Numbered from the stretch's first letter, positions 1 through 7,693 are shown. The stretch: DNA of 19,199 nt from SZUA-265 sp966249405 (GCA_966249405.1 CBINDO010000143.1:1-19199); one strand, 5' to 3'. The notes: generated by a model from the letters alone, not told the origin. Numbers and translations: made by a program.

Positions 1-121
1 ATCCGGTGTCGTTCGTCGGCTCGCGCTCGAGGGTGCCGTCGGCTTGGCCTTCTTTGTCGGCGCTGCACGCGACGAGTCCGAGTGCAAATGCGAGCACGCT
101 GGATAATTGATGTGCTTTCAT
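1..121 (-). CDS. N-terminal part of a lipoprotein (runs off left edge)
   Basis: Only the first 40 codons are inside the window. They read as a lipoprotein signal peptide: a short n-region with Lys2, a hydrophobic stretch over residues 7-18, and the lipobox LVAC with Cys19 as the predicted lipidated residue. After it comes a polar, acidic start to the mature protein (SADKEGQADGT). The ATG lies at 119-121 on the minus strand, 23 bases after the stop of the cysteine-rich lipoprotein gene at 145-1041, so the two are probably co-transcribed. The function cannot be read from this fragment. The product should be anchored in the inner or outer membrane facing the periplasm or the surface. Confidence 0.72.
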   Translation of the reverse strand, partial: MKAHQLSSVLAFALGLVACSADKEGQADGTLEREPTNDTG

Positions 122-144
122 GGTGTATTTCTCGGGGTAGGGGT

Positions 145-1041
145 TCAGCCGGCGTCGGTGATTGCCGCGTCCTGGGTCGGCGTGGTGGGCTGGTCCGTCG
201 TCTGGGGGCCGACGTCGGGTGTATCCGGGTTGGAGCCCGACGCATCGAGCGCATCGCTCGCGTCGGTCGGCTCACTCGGTGCGGCGTCGGTCGGCTCGCT
301 CGGCGCGGCGTCGACGGCTGCGTCCGCCGGTTCCGGATCGGGTAGCCGCGGGACACACTCGCCGCCGACCGAAGGGCTGGAGCTTCCAGCGTCCAGTACG
401 TAGAAGCCGCCACCATCCGTCAGGTGAACACCGGGGTCACCACCGACGTCTCCGGGAGGGCTTTGTTCACCCCTGCCGGAAATGAACTCGGTCGGGTCTA
501 CGCAGCCGAAGTCGGCAAGAGAATCCGAGAGGTCTGCGATGACGCCACATATGCCGTCCGGCCGACAGCAACCCGCGAGCTGCCGCGGGTTGGCTGTATC
601 TTCGAAGTAAACACTGGGGCAGGTGGCGTCCGCCGAGCCCGGCTGCTCGAGCGCCACGCAGCCGCTGGTCACCGGCATGAAGTCGCTGACCGAGCGAAGG
701 TCGAGGCCGCACGTGTCTCCGTTCACGCAGCACGGCTCGACCACGATGTCGCCGACCAAGCGGTCACGGCATGTCGTGTTGCCGCAGAGTTCGGTCTCTG
801 GTCCCTCGACGGGCACTGCGGGTGGGAGGACGCTCGGCGGATTGGCTTGCGGGTTCGGTTGCGGTCGAGGCGGGTTCGGCGTGGGATTGTCGTTACCCCT
901 CGGATCCGACGCGGCCGCGTCGGTCGTCTCGGCTGGCTTTGATGGGTCGTCATCGCAGCCCGACAGGACTGCTGCGGCGAGCGTGAAGGCAACGATTGCC
1001 GATCGACTGGGATGACGAAGAGAACGGGTCAGTGGGAGCAT
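145..1041 (-). CDS. Cysteine-rich lipoprotein with twin CC-x4-CG modules
   Basis: This is a predicted 298-residue lipoprotein. I chose the ATG at 1041 rather than an upstream start at 1098. It gives a normal signal peptide (Arg-rich n-region, hydrophobic core, lipobox LSGC with Cys29) and is preceded by a GAGG-like ribosome site. After a Pro/Asn/Asp-rich linker (about residues 30-80) the core holds two related modules, PCCVNGDTCG and GCCRPDGICG. Each is followed by 16-18 mostly polar residues and a GC pair, and other cysteines (CGNTTC, TCPS) surround them. The C-terminal 60 or so residues are low complexity, with the eight-residue repeat APSEPTDA. I infer a disulfide-stabilised envelope protein. 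I recognise no enzymatic motif, and the function is unknown. It lies between two other lipoprotein genes on the same strand. Confidence 0.75.
   Translation of the reverse strand: MLPLTRSLRHPSRSAIVAFTLAAAVLSGCDDDPSKPAETTDAAASDPRGNDNPTPNPPRPQPNPQANPPSVLPPAVPVEGPETELCGNTTCRDRLVGDIVVEPCCVNGDTCGLDLRSVSDFMPVTSGCVALEQPGSADATCPSVYFEDTANPRQLAGCCRPDGICGVIADLSDSLADFGCVDPTEFISGRGEQSPPGDVGGDPGVHLTDGGGFYVLDAGSSSPSVGGECVPRLPDPEPADAAVDAAPSEPTDAAPSEPTDASDALDASGSNPDTPDVGPQTTDQPTTPTQDAAITDAG
260..307 (+). repeat. Two 24-base tandem repeats inside the lipoprotein gene
   Basis: Positions 260-283 and 284-307 are the same 24-base unit (consensus GCGTCGGTCGGCTCRCTCGG then YGCG), differing at two positions. On the minus strand they encode two copies of an eight-residue Ala/Pro/Ser/Glu/Thr/Asp unit in the C-terminal linker of the cysteine-rich lipoprotein. 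The period is a multiple of three, so a change in copy number would keep the frame. Confidence 0.85.
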
Positions 1042-1123
1042 AAGCAAAGGCCTCGGTGTGATCGCTAGCGTGACACGTGTTCGTACCAAACGCGCCACGC
1101 CGTGGATCGAACTTTGGAGGTGC

Positions 1124-2533
1124 TCAGCGACTCACACGGATGCCAGCCGAGTGGATGACCGACTCCGGAACAGGTGGTAACCCCAGCAGGTAAAGCGCCA
1201 AATTGCCCGAATCGCCGTTGCGCAGCGGCTGGTAAACGCTCTGGTATTCGGGGTTCATGGCTTCCGGAGAGAAACGATTCTCGAACGCCGCGTAGGCGTC
1301 CCCTGGCGATACACCTGGCGCCATCACATAGAAGGGAATCTGGAAGTTTTGCACGTCGGCCGAATCGGAATGGCCGTAGCCGACTCCGCCGTGGTCCGTC
1401 GTGATGATGAGCGCGGTCTTGTTTGCCAGCGGACCGGACCGAACGACCTGGAGGATGCGTCCGAGCAAGACATCCATCGAGGCTACCGCGGCCAAATACT
1501 CCGGTGTTCCCCAGCCAATCGAGTGCCCGGTGCCGTCTGGCTGATTCAGGTGCACGAAGGTGTAGTTGGGCGGGCTCTCCGACAGCATCAGCACCAGCTG
1601 ATCGACCATCGCCGCTGGGTCCGTGTTGATGACGACGGTGTCGATCTTGCGTCGACCGTTGTCCTCGCCAACCAAGTCGGGTGCGCCGGCGTCGTTGTAG
1701 GACTGAGTGTAGAGCGAGAACTTGGTCTTGCTCGCGAACAGGGCAGTACTGCGACCGTGATCATGGACGACGTCGAACACACTGGGCGTGTAGTTACGTT
1801 CGGGCAGCCGCAGCGTGTGGAGCGTCTCGCTTGCCGACGGGTCGATGTTGTTGGTGTATCGGTGCGAGCGGAAATTCTGGAAACCGGGTGACGGTGAGAC
1901 GGGAAGCCCCGTCAACATCGACGTGTGATTGGGCAGGGTTATCGTGTACGTCTTGTCGGTTCTCGCGTTGTGGGTCCACGCGCCGAGCGATTGCAGGGTC
2001 TTGAACGTGGGTGCATCGCCAGCCGCGATCACCTGCTCGAGGAACCGCGAGGCCAGCCCGTCGACCGAGATCATCACCGCGTGAGACACATCGGCTCGGG
2101 TCGGGGCATTGGGCGTCGGCACTGGCGGAGGCACGACGAAAGGCTCGGTGGACTCCCCTGCGCCGCTGCCGGTGAGCGCGTCGGGGGCGCCGCTTGGATC
2201 GGTTGGCGCGCCTGCAGAGGTGGTGCCCGCATCGGGCTGTTTCTGGCCGGGCGCCACCACGTCGTTGGCGCAGTCGTGATCGGCGTGACCGTGGACCGCG
2301 GTCGTAGCGGGCGCCTCCGGCTCGGAGCTATGATTGGCGTCTTCGTCCGACGACACCGCGCCGGGTGACGATCCGGCGTTGGGCGTCGTCTCTGCGGCTA
2401 CCGTGGTGGCGCACTGCTCCGGGTCTTTGGTTTCCCGCGTTGGCTCCAGGAGCTGGCGACTCGAACACGCCGCGACCACGAGGGCGACGATCGCCCAACG
2501 GGTGACTCGGGAGTGCTTCGGGAATTCGGCCAT
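1124..2533 (-). CDS. Lipoprotein phosphodiesterase / alkaline phosphatase superfamily
   Basis: This 469-residue protein has a lipoprotein signal (lipobox VAAC, Cys23). A low-complexity Pro/Ala/Ser/Thr linker (about 24-145) leads to a C-terminal type I phosphodiesterase/nucleotide pyrophosphatase domain of the alkaline phosphatase superfamily. Visible active-site signatures are VMISVDG (metal ligand Asp158), TITLPNHTSMLTG (probable nucleophile Thr199), QPDGTGHS (Asp333, His337) and TTDHGG (Asp380, His381). His387 is a possible further ligand. These fit a two-metal hydrolase of phosphodiesters or phosphomonoesters, though the substrate cannot be told. The lipid anchor puts it outside the cytoplasm. 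The linker contains a His/Asp cluster, HGHADHDC, at residues 81-88. The gene follows the desaturase on the same strand, but a strong hairpin lies between them, so it probably has its own promoter. The cysteine-rich lipoprotein gene starts 82 bases downstream. Confidence 0.88.
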   Translation of the reverse strand: MAEFPKHSRVTRWAIVALVVAACSSRQLLEPTRETKDPEQCATTVAAETTPNAGSSPGAVSSDEDANHSSEPEAPATTAVHGHADHDCANDVVAPGQKQPDAGTTSAGAPTDPSGAPDALTGSGAGESTEPFVVPPPVPTPNAPTRADVSHAVMISVDGLASRFLEQVIAAGDAPTFKTLQSLGAWTHNARTDKTYTITLPNHTSMLTGLPVSPSPGFQNFRSHRYTNNIDPSASETLHTLRLPERNYTPSVFDVVHDHGRSTALFASKTKFSLYTQSYNDAGAPDLVGEDNGRRKIDTVVINTDPAAMVDQLVLMLSESPPNYTFVHLNQPDGTGHSIGWGTPEYLAAVASMDVLLGRILQVVRSGPLANKTALIITTDHGGVGYGHSDSADVQNFQIPFYVMAPGVSPGDAYAAFENRFSPEAMNPEYQSVYQPLRNGDSGNLALYLLGLPPVPESVIHSAGIRVSR

Positions 2534-2572
2534 GAGCTCGGCGGAGATGAATACTCAAACTTCCACAAAAGG

Positions 2573-2607
2573 CGATGGCCGACCAGGGGATCCCCTGTCG
2601 GCCATCG
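2573..2607 (-). terminator. Palindromic terminator after the desaturase gene
   Basis: The near-perfect inverted repeat runs CGATGGCCGA on the left to TCGGCCATCG on the right, with the 14-base palindrome CAGGGGATCCCCTG in the middle and one unpaired C. Read on the minus strand it is followed by a short T run (CCTTTTG), as expected for an intrinsic terminator of the desaturase gene. On the plus strand it is also followed by a T5 run, so it could stop transcripts in both directions. It lies about 70 bases beyond the desaturase stop codon and 40 bases upstream of the phosphodiesterase start. Confidence 0.7.
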
Positions 2608-2675
2608 ATGCATTTTTCCGTTTTGTTCTGCGCAGCTTTTGCGGACGGCACGCGGCTCGTGCCACCCGACCGGAA

Positions 2676-3572
2676 CTATTCGGCGGGAGTGACCACGGCG
2701 GCTACCCCCGGACCCCTCATTCCCGGGTCGTAACCGAGTTCGGCCACGCGATTGGAGAACAACACCTCTTTTGGTGGATTGCGGATACCCCGGACCAGGC
2801 CGACCCAGCTCAGGGCGCGCAGCGTGTAGTAGGAGATGTCGATCTCCCACCAGAAGAAGCCTTGGTTGGCGGAGGACTGGTAGTAGTGATGGTTGTTGTG
2901 CCAGCCTTCGCCGAGGGTGATCAGCGCGAGCAGGAGCGAATTGCGGCTGGTATCGGTGGTGGCGTACCTGCGGCGGCCAAACACGTGCATCAGCGAGTTA
3001 ATCGAGAAGGTGCCGTGATAGAGGAGCACGGTCGACAGGAAGAAGCCGCAGAAGAGCATGCTCCAGCCACCGACGAGGTATACGGCCACGCCGAGCACGA
3101 TCGGGGCGATGTAGTGGTAGGTGTTGAGGAACCGCAGCTCGGGGAACTTGGCGAAGTCCTTGATCCACTTCCACTCGGTCTCGTCGTACTGAGAGGAGAT
3201 GATCCAACCCACGTGGCTCCAGAACGCGCCGTCCTTGGGTGAGTGGATGTCGCGTTCGGTGTCGGAGAATTTGTGGTGCATGCGGTGATGGGACGCCCAC
3301 CACAGCGGACCCTTTTGGGCACACGAGGTGCCGCCGAAGGCCATCAGGAACTGCATCACGCGACCCATCTCGTAGCTGCGGTGCGAAAAGTACCGGTGGT
3401 ACACGCCGGTGATGAAGAACATGCGCAGGACGTAGAGCCCAACGCACACCGCGATGTCCGCGACCGTCGGCGGGAACCAGAACATGCCGATGGGCGCAAG
3501 GTGTAGCAAGAAGAAGGGCAACGACTTCACCCAATTCGGGGCCGTTTGCTCACGAGTCAGCGTTCGATGCAT
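2676..3572 (-). CDS. Acyl-CoA / acyl-lipid desaturase (delta-9 type)
   Basis: This 298-residue integral membrane di-iron fatty-acid desaturase would introduce a cis double bond into a saturated acyl chain, setting membrane fluidity. All three family histidine boxes are present: HRYFSH (59-64), HRMHH (96-100) and HNNHH (225-229). The accessory motifs typical of stearoyl-CoA-desaturase relatives are also there: SDTERDIHSP after the second box, SINSLMH near 190-196 and GEGWHNNHH. Four hydrophobic segments fit the usual topology (about 20-35, 40-57, 152-168 and 169-186). The length is normal for bacterial members, with no fused cytochrome b5 or reductase domain, so electrons must come from a separate partner. 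The ATG at 3572 has only a weak ribosome site, but no other start fits. The chain-position specificity and the acyl carrier (CoA or lipid) are not visible. Confidence 0.93.
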   Translation of the reverse strand: MHRTLTREQTAPNWVKSLPFFLLHLAPIGMFWFPPTVADIAVCVGLYVLRMFFITGVYHRYFSHRSYEMGRVMQFLMAFGGTSCAQKGPLWWASHHRMHHKFSDTERDIHSPKDGAFWSHVGWIISSQYDETEWKWIKDFAKFPELRFLNTYHYIAPIVLGVAVYLVGGWSMLFCGFFLSTVLLYHGTFSINSLMHVFGRRRYATTDTSRNSLLLALITLGEGWHNNHHYYQSSANQGFFWWEIDISYYTLRALSWVGLVRGIRNPPKEVLFSNRVAELGYDPGMRGPGVAAVVTPAE

Positions 3573-3916
3573 GCGCTCAGGCTAGCCGATGTTGTGTCAC
3601 GAACGCGTCATGCCCTAGTCATTTCCTGCTTGGTCCGTACATGGGTTCGGAAGCCGTCCACCGTTTGACGGCGGGGCCGACGGTGACGAAGGCGGGGGGC
3701 GAGCGACAGCCTACATGGGCTTCTGTCCTCAATCGGTTCAACTCTCTGCAGCGCGATTGCAAACCCGCTGTGAGTGTTGCAGCGCCCTCATCGATTGTTG
3801 CCAAAACCTTGGCAGGTGAACTGGCTCTCGGCCGATCCGCAACGTAAGACAAAACAGTGGGTAGCTGATGTTGTTCTAGAGCATCAACTGCCATGTTTAC
3901 GGAGAGTGTAGGTACC
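3573..3916. other. Divergent intergenic region, desaturase / coiled-coil gene
   Basis: This 344-base region lies between two divergently transcribed genes and must hold both promoters, but I find no convincing -35/-10 or sigma-54 pair. The one regular element is the short inverted repeat TGCCAA-N4-TTGGCA at 3799-3814, about 100 bases upstream of the coiled-coil gene. It could be an operator, or it could be chance. Open frames crossing this stretch on either strand lack recognisable protein features, and I do not call them genes. Confidence 0.5.
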
Positions 3917-4561
3917 ATGTTACTCAAGAAGATGCCTGTGGCCCATTGGATTGGTAGTGCGGTTGTGTGTGCGACGCTGGCAACCAGCAGCATCGCCATA
4001 GCGAAGCCGGCGGCGAGCGAGAGCTCCGAGGAGGATCCTCACGCAGCGTTCATGAGCATGATCTCCAAGCTGGAGAAACAGGTGGGCGCCTCGAAGAAGC
4101 AGGTGTTCGCCTCCGAGGGAGAGGTGAAGAAGCTCGCCAAACGCGCCGAAACGGCGGGTTGGCGTGTAGCCGCGGCGCGTGAGCGCTTCGACGAGTATCA
4201 AGCCAAGTTGGCGTCCGAGAAGGAGAGCGACAAGATCGCGGAGCTCAAGGGCAAGCTCACCGCGGAGCGCAAGCTCCTGAAAGCCGATGCCGAGAAGCTC
4301 GCGCAGATGGTCTCGCGCTCGAAGGAGATGCGAGCCAAGTCGGAGGCGTTGGCAGAGGCGCTCCGCAGCTTGAAAGACGACGTCGCGATCGAAGCCGACA
4401 GGTTCGAGTCTTCGGACCGAGGGCACAAGAAGGCGATGCAGCTGATTGCCGACGCTGACTGGGCGCTCGAGCGGTTGCAAGAGCTGAACGCTTCGTTCGA
4501 ATCGGAACTCGAGGCCAAGGCCGCCGAAACTCTGAGCAAGACCGAAGTGACCGACTCGTGA
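3917..4561 (+). CDS. Exported coiled-coil protein of unknown function
   Basis: This is a predicted 214-residue secreted or periplasmic protein. I chose the ATG at 3917 over the in-frame ATG at 3893. GGAGAG at 3901-3906 is well spaced for 3917, and the signal peptide then starts normally (MLLKK, hydrophobic core about 11-27, likely cleavage after AIA at 29). A cysteine at residue 18 is preceded by Val rather than Gly/Ala/Ser, so I do not call a lipobox. Residues of about 45-205 are almost entirely charged heptad-like helix, rich in Lys, Glu, Ala and Leu, with no Pro in the core. They predict a long coiled coil. I recognise no family. A periplasmic structural or adaptor role is possible but only a guess. 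It stands alone on the plus strand, and a hairpin lies downstream. Confidence 0.78.
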   Translation: MLLKKMPVAHWIGSAVVCATLATSSIAIAKPAASESSEEDPHAAFMSMISKLEKQVGASKKQVFASEGEVKKLAKRAETAGWRVAAARERFDEYQAKLASEKESDKIAELKGKLTAERKLLKADAEKLAQMVSRSKEMRAKSEALAEALRSLKDDVAIEADRFESSDRGHKKAMQLIADADWALERLQELNASFESELEAKAAETLSKTEVTDS

Positions 4562-4628
4562 GCTAGAACAGTTGCGTGGTACGGCTGCGCCGAAGTGGCA
4601 CGCGGCTAGTCCCACCCAGCACACCTCG

Positions 4629-4667
4629 GCCAGTCGAGGCGCGATCGCTTCGCGCACCTCGACTGGC
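4629..4667 (+). terminator. Strong hairpin after the coiled-coil gene
   Basis: The inverted repeat has an 11-bp perfect outer stem (GCCAGTCGAGG / CCTCGACTGGC) and a further 5-bp inner stem (CGCGA / TCGCG) closing a five-base loop, with two bulged bases. It lies 68 bases after the coiled-coil stop and about 125 bases before the kinase start. There is no T run after it, so it could be a Rho-assisted stop or an RNA-stabilising 3' structure rather than a classical intrinsic terminator. Confidence 0.55.
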
Positions 4668-4792
4668 TGTGGCATTCCACTCTGGGGCGTCGGCCACGCG
4701 CGCGGCGTTTGATGCCCCCGAATGTCGGGAAGTGGAGGCTGTGTCGCTGCTAATCTGCGGCCATCGCGACTGCCATTGCGAGCCGACTCAGC

Positions 4793-6067
4793 ATGCCGAC
4801 GTTGCCCCCGCTCGAGGGCGCCTTGCGCGCCAACACCATTGTAGCCGCTCGGTACCGCGTCTTGTTCGAACTCGGGCGTGGTGGCACGGCGAGAGTGTAC
4901 TTGGCTGTCGTCGAAGGGCCGAGTGGCTTCAACAAACTAGCAGTCTTGAAGGTCTTGAAGGCCGAGCTGGCGAACAACGTCGACTTCCATACGTTGATCT
5001 TCAACGAGGCCAGGCTGGCCTCACGTCTCAGTCACGGCAACGTCGTTCAAGTGCACGAGGTGCTGGAACACGAGGGGGCTCCAGTGATCGCCATGGAACA
5101 CCTGGCGGGAAAGACCCTCTACGAAGTGAGGACGCGCGCGCCCGAGCTGCTCGACGTGAACACGCAGGTCTACGTGCTCAGCCAGGTGCTGGCGGGGCTG
5201 CACTACTCCCACGAATTGGCCGACTTCGATGGCACGCCGCTCGGCGTCGTGCATCGGGACATCACGCCCCAAAATGTGTTCCTCACCTACGATGGTCAGG
5301 TGAAGGTTCTCGACTTCGGCATCGCCAAGCTCGCCGGTTCACTCGTCGAGACCCAGGTCGGCGTCATCAAGGGCAAGGTTCGCTACATGGCGCCCGAGCA
5401 ACTGCAAGGCCAGCCGGTGGATGGGCGTACCGACGTGTTTGCTTGCGGCGTGATGTTGTGGGAAGCCATCGTCGGGCGTCGGCTTTGGCAGGACATGACC
5501 GACGTAGAGGTCGTCAACGCGATCTTGGACGGCGAGTTGCCTTCGCCACGCATTCTGAGGCCCGACGTCGACGTCGAATTGGAGCGCATTTGCAGAAAAG
5601 CGTTGGCGCACGACCCGGCCGAACGTTATCGCAGCGCGGAGGCATTCCAAGAGGACCTCGAGGTGTATCTTGGCCGTCTGCCGGTACGCATCACGCCGCG
5701 TGAAGTGGGCAGAGCGCTGTCCGTCGCGTTCACGGCCGACCGCGAGGTGTTTGCCCGCGCCGTCGAGGAGCGGCTGGGTTACGCGTCCTTGCTCCGCAAT
5801 AGTCCTCCGCCGCGAGCGCCTTCCGTAAACCCGCAACCACCATCGAGTGAACGGCGTTCGCTGCGCGACTCTGCACCGCCGAAACCCACACGCGCCTCAC
5901 CCGCTCCTACCTCGGGCAGGGCAGGGCAATTCGACGCGTCTGACCGGGGCGACTTAGTGCGGCGCGGCTCCGCAGCATCCGCGGACGATGGACGCTGGTT
6001 CTGGCTGGGAGTGGCCACGTTCATCGCCGTCGCCGCGTATCTGTTGGCGTGGCAGCCGTCCCGTTAG
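4793..6067 (+). CDS. Membrane-anchored Ser/Thr protein kinase (Hanks type)
   Basis: This 424-residue eukaryote-like protein kinase would phosphorylate Ser/Thr residues of unknown partner proteins. The kinase domain covers about residues 20-290 and is intact. It has a glycine loop LGRGGTARVY (28-36), ATP-binding Lys53 in AVLKVLK, a helix-C Glu72, the catalytic loop HRDITPQN with Asp156 and Asn161, and DFG at 174-176. An APE motif is seen in YMAPEQ. A Pro/Ser/Arg-rich linker (about 330-400) follows, then one hydrophobic segment near the C-terminus (about 402-420) with only a few residues after it. It is therefore a cytoplasmic kinase tethered to the inner membrane, with no PASTA or other sensor domain outside. 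Many myxobacterial kinases have this plan. The ATG at 4793 leaves the glycine loop in its usual place. The histidine kinase gene begins 88 bases downstream. Confidence 0.93.
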   Translation: MPTLPPLEGALRANTIVAARYRVLFELGRGGTARVYLAVVEGPSGFNKLAVLKVLKAELANNVDFHTLIFNEARLASRLSHGNVVQVHEVLEHEGAPVIAMEHLAGKTLYEVRTRAPELLDVNTQVYVLSQVLAGLHYSHELADFDGTPLGVVHRDITPQNVFLTYDGQVKVLDFGIAKLAGSLVETQVGVIKGKVRYMAPEQLQGQPVDGRTDVFACGVMLWEAIVGRRLWQDMTDVEVVNAILDGELPSPRILRPDVDVELERICRKALAHDPAERYRSAEAFQEDLEVYLGRLPVRITPREVGRALSVAFTADREVFARAVEERLGYASLLRNSPPPRAPSVNPQPPSSERRSLRDSAPPKPTRASPAPTSGRAGQFDASDRGDLVRRGSAASADDGRWFWLGVATFIAVAAYLLAWQPSR

Positions 6068-6088
6068 GCGAGGCCGCTCGTGTTTTTT
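6068..6088 (+). terminator. Weak intrinsic-terminator-like element after the Ser/Thr kinase
   Basis: Directly after the kinase stop codon there is a short stem CGAG / CTCG with a GCCG tetraloop (6069-6080), followed by TG and six T residues (6083-6088). The T run is the best in the window, but the stem is only four or five pairs, so termination may be partial. If it works, it would let the downstream histidine kinase be expressed at a different level. Confidence 0.35.
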
Positions 6089-6155
6089 GCGGTCTCGGCG
6101 CGACCTCGACGGTGACGTTGCAAAGGGGCGCCGCCCGGGTGATACTCCTGCGCCG

Positions 6156-7655
6156 GTGTCGCCCTACTTCACCCATCCGCTCGTGCTCGTGCTGTGGAGC
6201 TTGGCGATCGGGACCGCAGCCGTTTTCATCGTGCTCACCTCGAGCAATGTGTCGACCTATCGGGCATTGCGTCAACCCCAGCTGAAGACGTACATCGGGT
6301 TCACTGGCTTCGGCGCCCTACTGGCGGCGTGTGTGGCGTTGTCGTTGTTACCTGTCTCACCGACCGCCAAGAGCCACGTATTCCGGTTGATGTGGGTGTT
6401 TGGCACCGCCAGCTTGGCGTTCTGGGTGCAAGCCGTGGTCAGCTTCGCGGGCCTCTCCGGGGCCAAGTTCGTCTGGCTGAGGCGTGGCTTCTGGTCGTTT
6501 TCCGCGCTGGCGTCGATGGACCTGCTGCTGGCGGCAGCTACCGGTCAGAGCATGCTGTATTCGATGGAGCCGCTCGCGACGGAGTCGATCGTCTTGCTGG
6601 CCTCCGGAAACGTGTTGCGGCACCGCGCAATCGGCGACGCCTTGGGTGCTGCTCTGGCGCTACTCTCGTTGACCACTTCCGTGATGTTGTTGTGGGGCAT
6701 CGTCAGGTCTTCGTTGGTCGATCGCACGCTCCTCGTCGGAGCGACGCTCACGCCCGTGTTGTTGTGCGCAGAGCTGGCGATGGTATTGGCCAAGTCCAAG
6801 TACAACTTCCCGGTTCTCTTTTTCGCCAATTTGATCGAGGCGACGCGCATCTCGTGGGCCAGTCGCGATCGAGTGTATCGGGAGCTCGAGCAGATCCGCC
6901 GCGTACGCCGCGAACAAGCGGCGCTGCTCGAGACCCAGCTCGAACAGCTCGAGCTTCGCGCTCGGTTGGCTACCGTGGGTGAACGCACGGCCGAACTCAG
7001 CCACGACATGCGCAACCCGTTGACGACCGTGGTCGGCGCGATCGAGTTGGCCGAAGCGGCGTTGAACGCGAGCCCTCCCGACGTCGAGGATGCCCGCGAA
7101 CTGCTCGCGAGCACGCGCATCGGCCTCGACCACGTGCTCGAGTTGGTGCGCAAAATCACGCGGCAAGTGAGCGAACCAGAGTCGCCCGCGAAGCCGATCT
7201 CGATTCCGAGTGTGGTCGCCAACGCCATCGCGTTGTGTCAGCGCAGATTGTCGGGCATCGCCGTCACGACGCACGTCGAAGACGGGCTCGCGGCGTCGGG
7301 CTGGAGGACCGAGCTCACGCAGGTGCTCGTCAATCTGCTCGTAAACTCGTGCGATGCGTTGCAAGGGCACTCGGCCCCGTGGATCCGTATCGAGGCGGTG
7401 AGCGCGGGAGCCACGCTCCAGCTCCGAGTCAGTGACGCGGGAAAACGTCCGCCAGATGCCGTGGTGGACAAGATGTTCACCACGCGCTTCACCACCCGCA
7501 GCACCAGCGCTTCGACCGGTCTGGGTCTGACGATTTGTGCGCAGATCATCCGCCAACACGAGGGGCGCGTCTTCGTCGACCGCAGGTGCGCGAACACGAC
7601 GATCGTGATCGAGCTGCCGCGGGTCCAAAGCGCGGCCCGTCAAGATGCGGCGTGA
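6156..7655 (+). CDS. Multi-pass membrane sensor histidine kinase
   Basis: This 499-residue protein autophosphorylates on His and would pass the phosphate to a response regulator. I chose GTG at 6156. The frame stays open back to an ATG at 5988, but that part overlaps the Ser/Thr kinase gene and reads as Arg/Ser-rich shadow. The GTG falls just before the first membrane helix and follows GGGTGA at 6137-6142. The N-terminal half has six or seven hydrophobic segments (about 8-27, 47-66, 75-97, 112-129, 164-183 and 192-211), followed by a coiled-coil linker (236-275). Then comes the dimerisation box SHDMRNPLT with phospho-acceptor His283. The ATPase domain shows an N box with Asn397, a G1 motif VSDAG with Asp427, and GLGL at 455-458. 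No receiver domain is attached and no regulator gene lies in view. The signal sensed is unknown. Confidence 0.9.
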   Translation: MSPYFTHPLVLVLWSLAIGTAAVFIVLTSSNVSTYRALRQPQLKTYIGFTGFGALLAACVALSLLPVSPTAKSHVFRLMWVFGTASLAFWVQAVVSFAGLSGAKFVWLRRGFWSFSALASMDLLLAAATGQSMLYSMEPLATESIVLLASGNVLRHRAIGDALGAALALLSLTTSVMLLWGIVRSSLVDRTLLVGATLTPVLLCAELAMVLAKSKYNFPVLFFANLIEATRISWASRDRVYRELEQIRRVRREQAALLETQLEQLELRARLATVGERTAELSHDMRNPLTTVVGAIELAEAALNASPPDVEDARELLASTRIGLDHVLELVRKITRQVSEPESPAKPISIPSVVANAIALCQRRLSGIAVTTHVEDGLAASGWRTELTQVLVNLLVNSCDALQGHSAPWIRIEAVSAGATLQLRVSDAGKRPPDAVVDKMFTTRFTTRSTSASTGLGLTICAQIIRQHEGRVFVDRRCANTTIVIELPRVQSAARQDAA

Positions 7656-7693
7656 GCGGGCGCCAGCCGCTCCGGCAACCCTCGGCAGTGGTC

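Noticed and set aside
3812..3828. Sigma-54-like GG...GC pair upstream of the coiled-coil gene
   Set aside because: The spacing is 11 rather than the required 10 bases, and the -12 half is TGGCT instead of TTGCT.
3619..3999. 126-codon minus-strand frame opposite the coiled-coil gene start
   Set aside because: It is antisense to the signal peptide and ribosome site of the coiled-coil gene and has no recognisable domain.
5988..6155. ATG-started N-terminal extension of the histidine kinase
   Set aside because: It overlaps the end of the Ser/Thr kinase gene in another frame and reads as Arg/Ser/Pro-rich shadow. The GTG at 6156 sits just before the first membrane helix.
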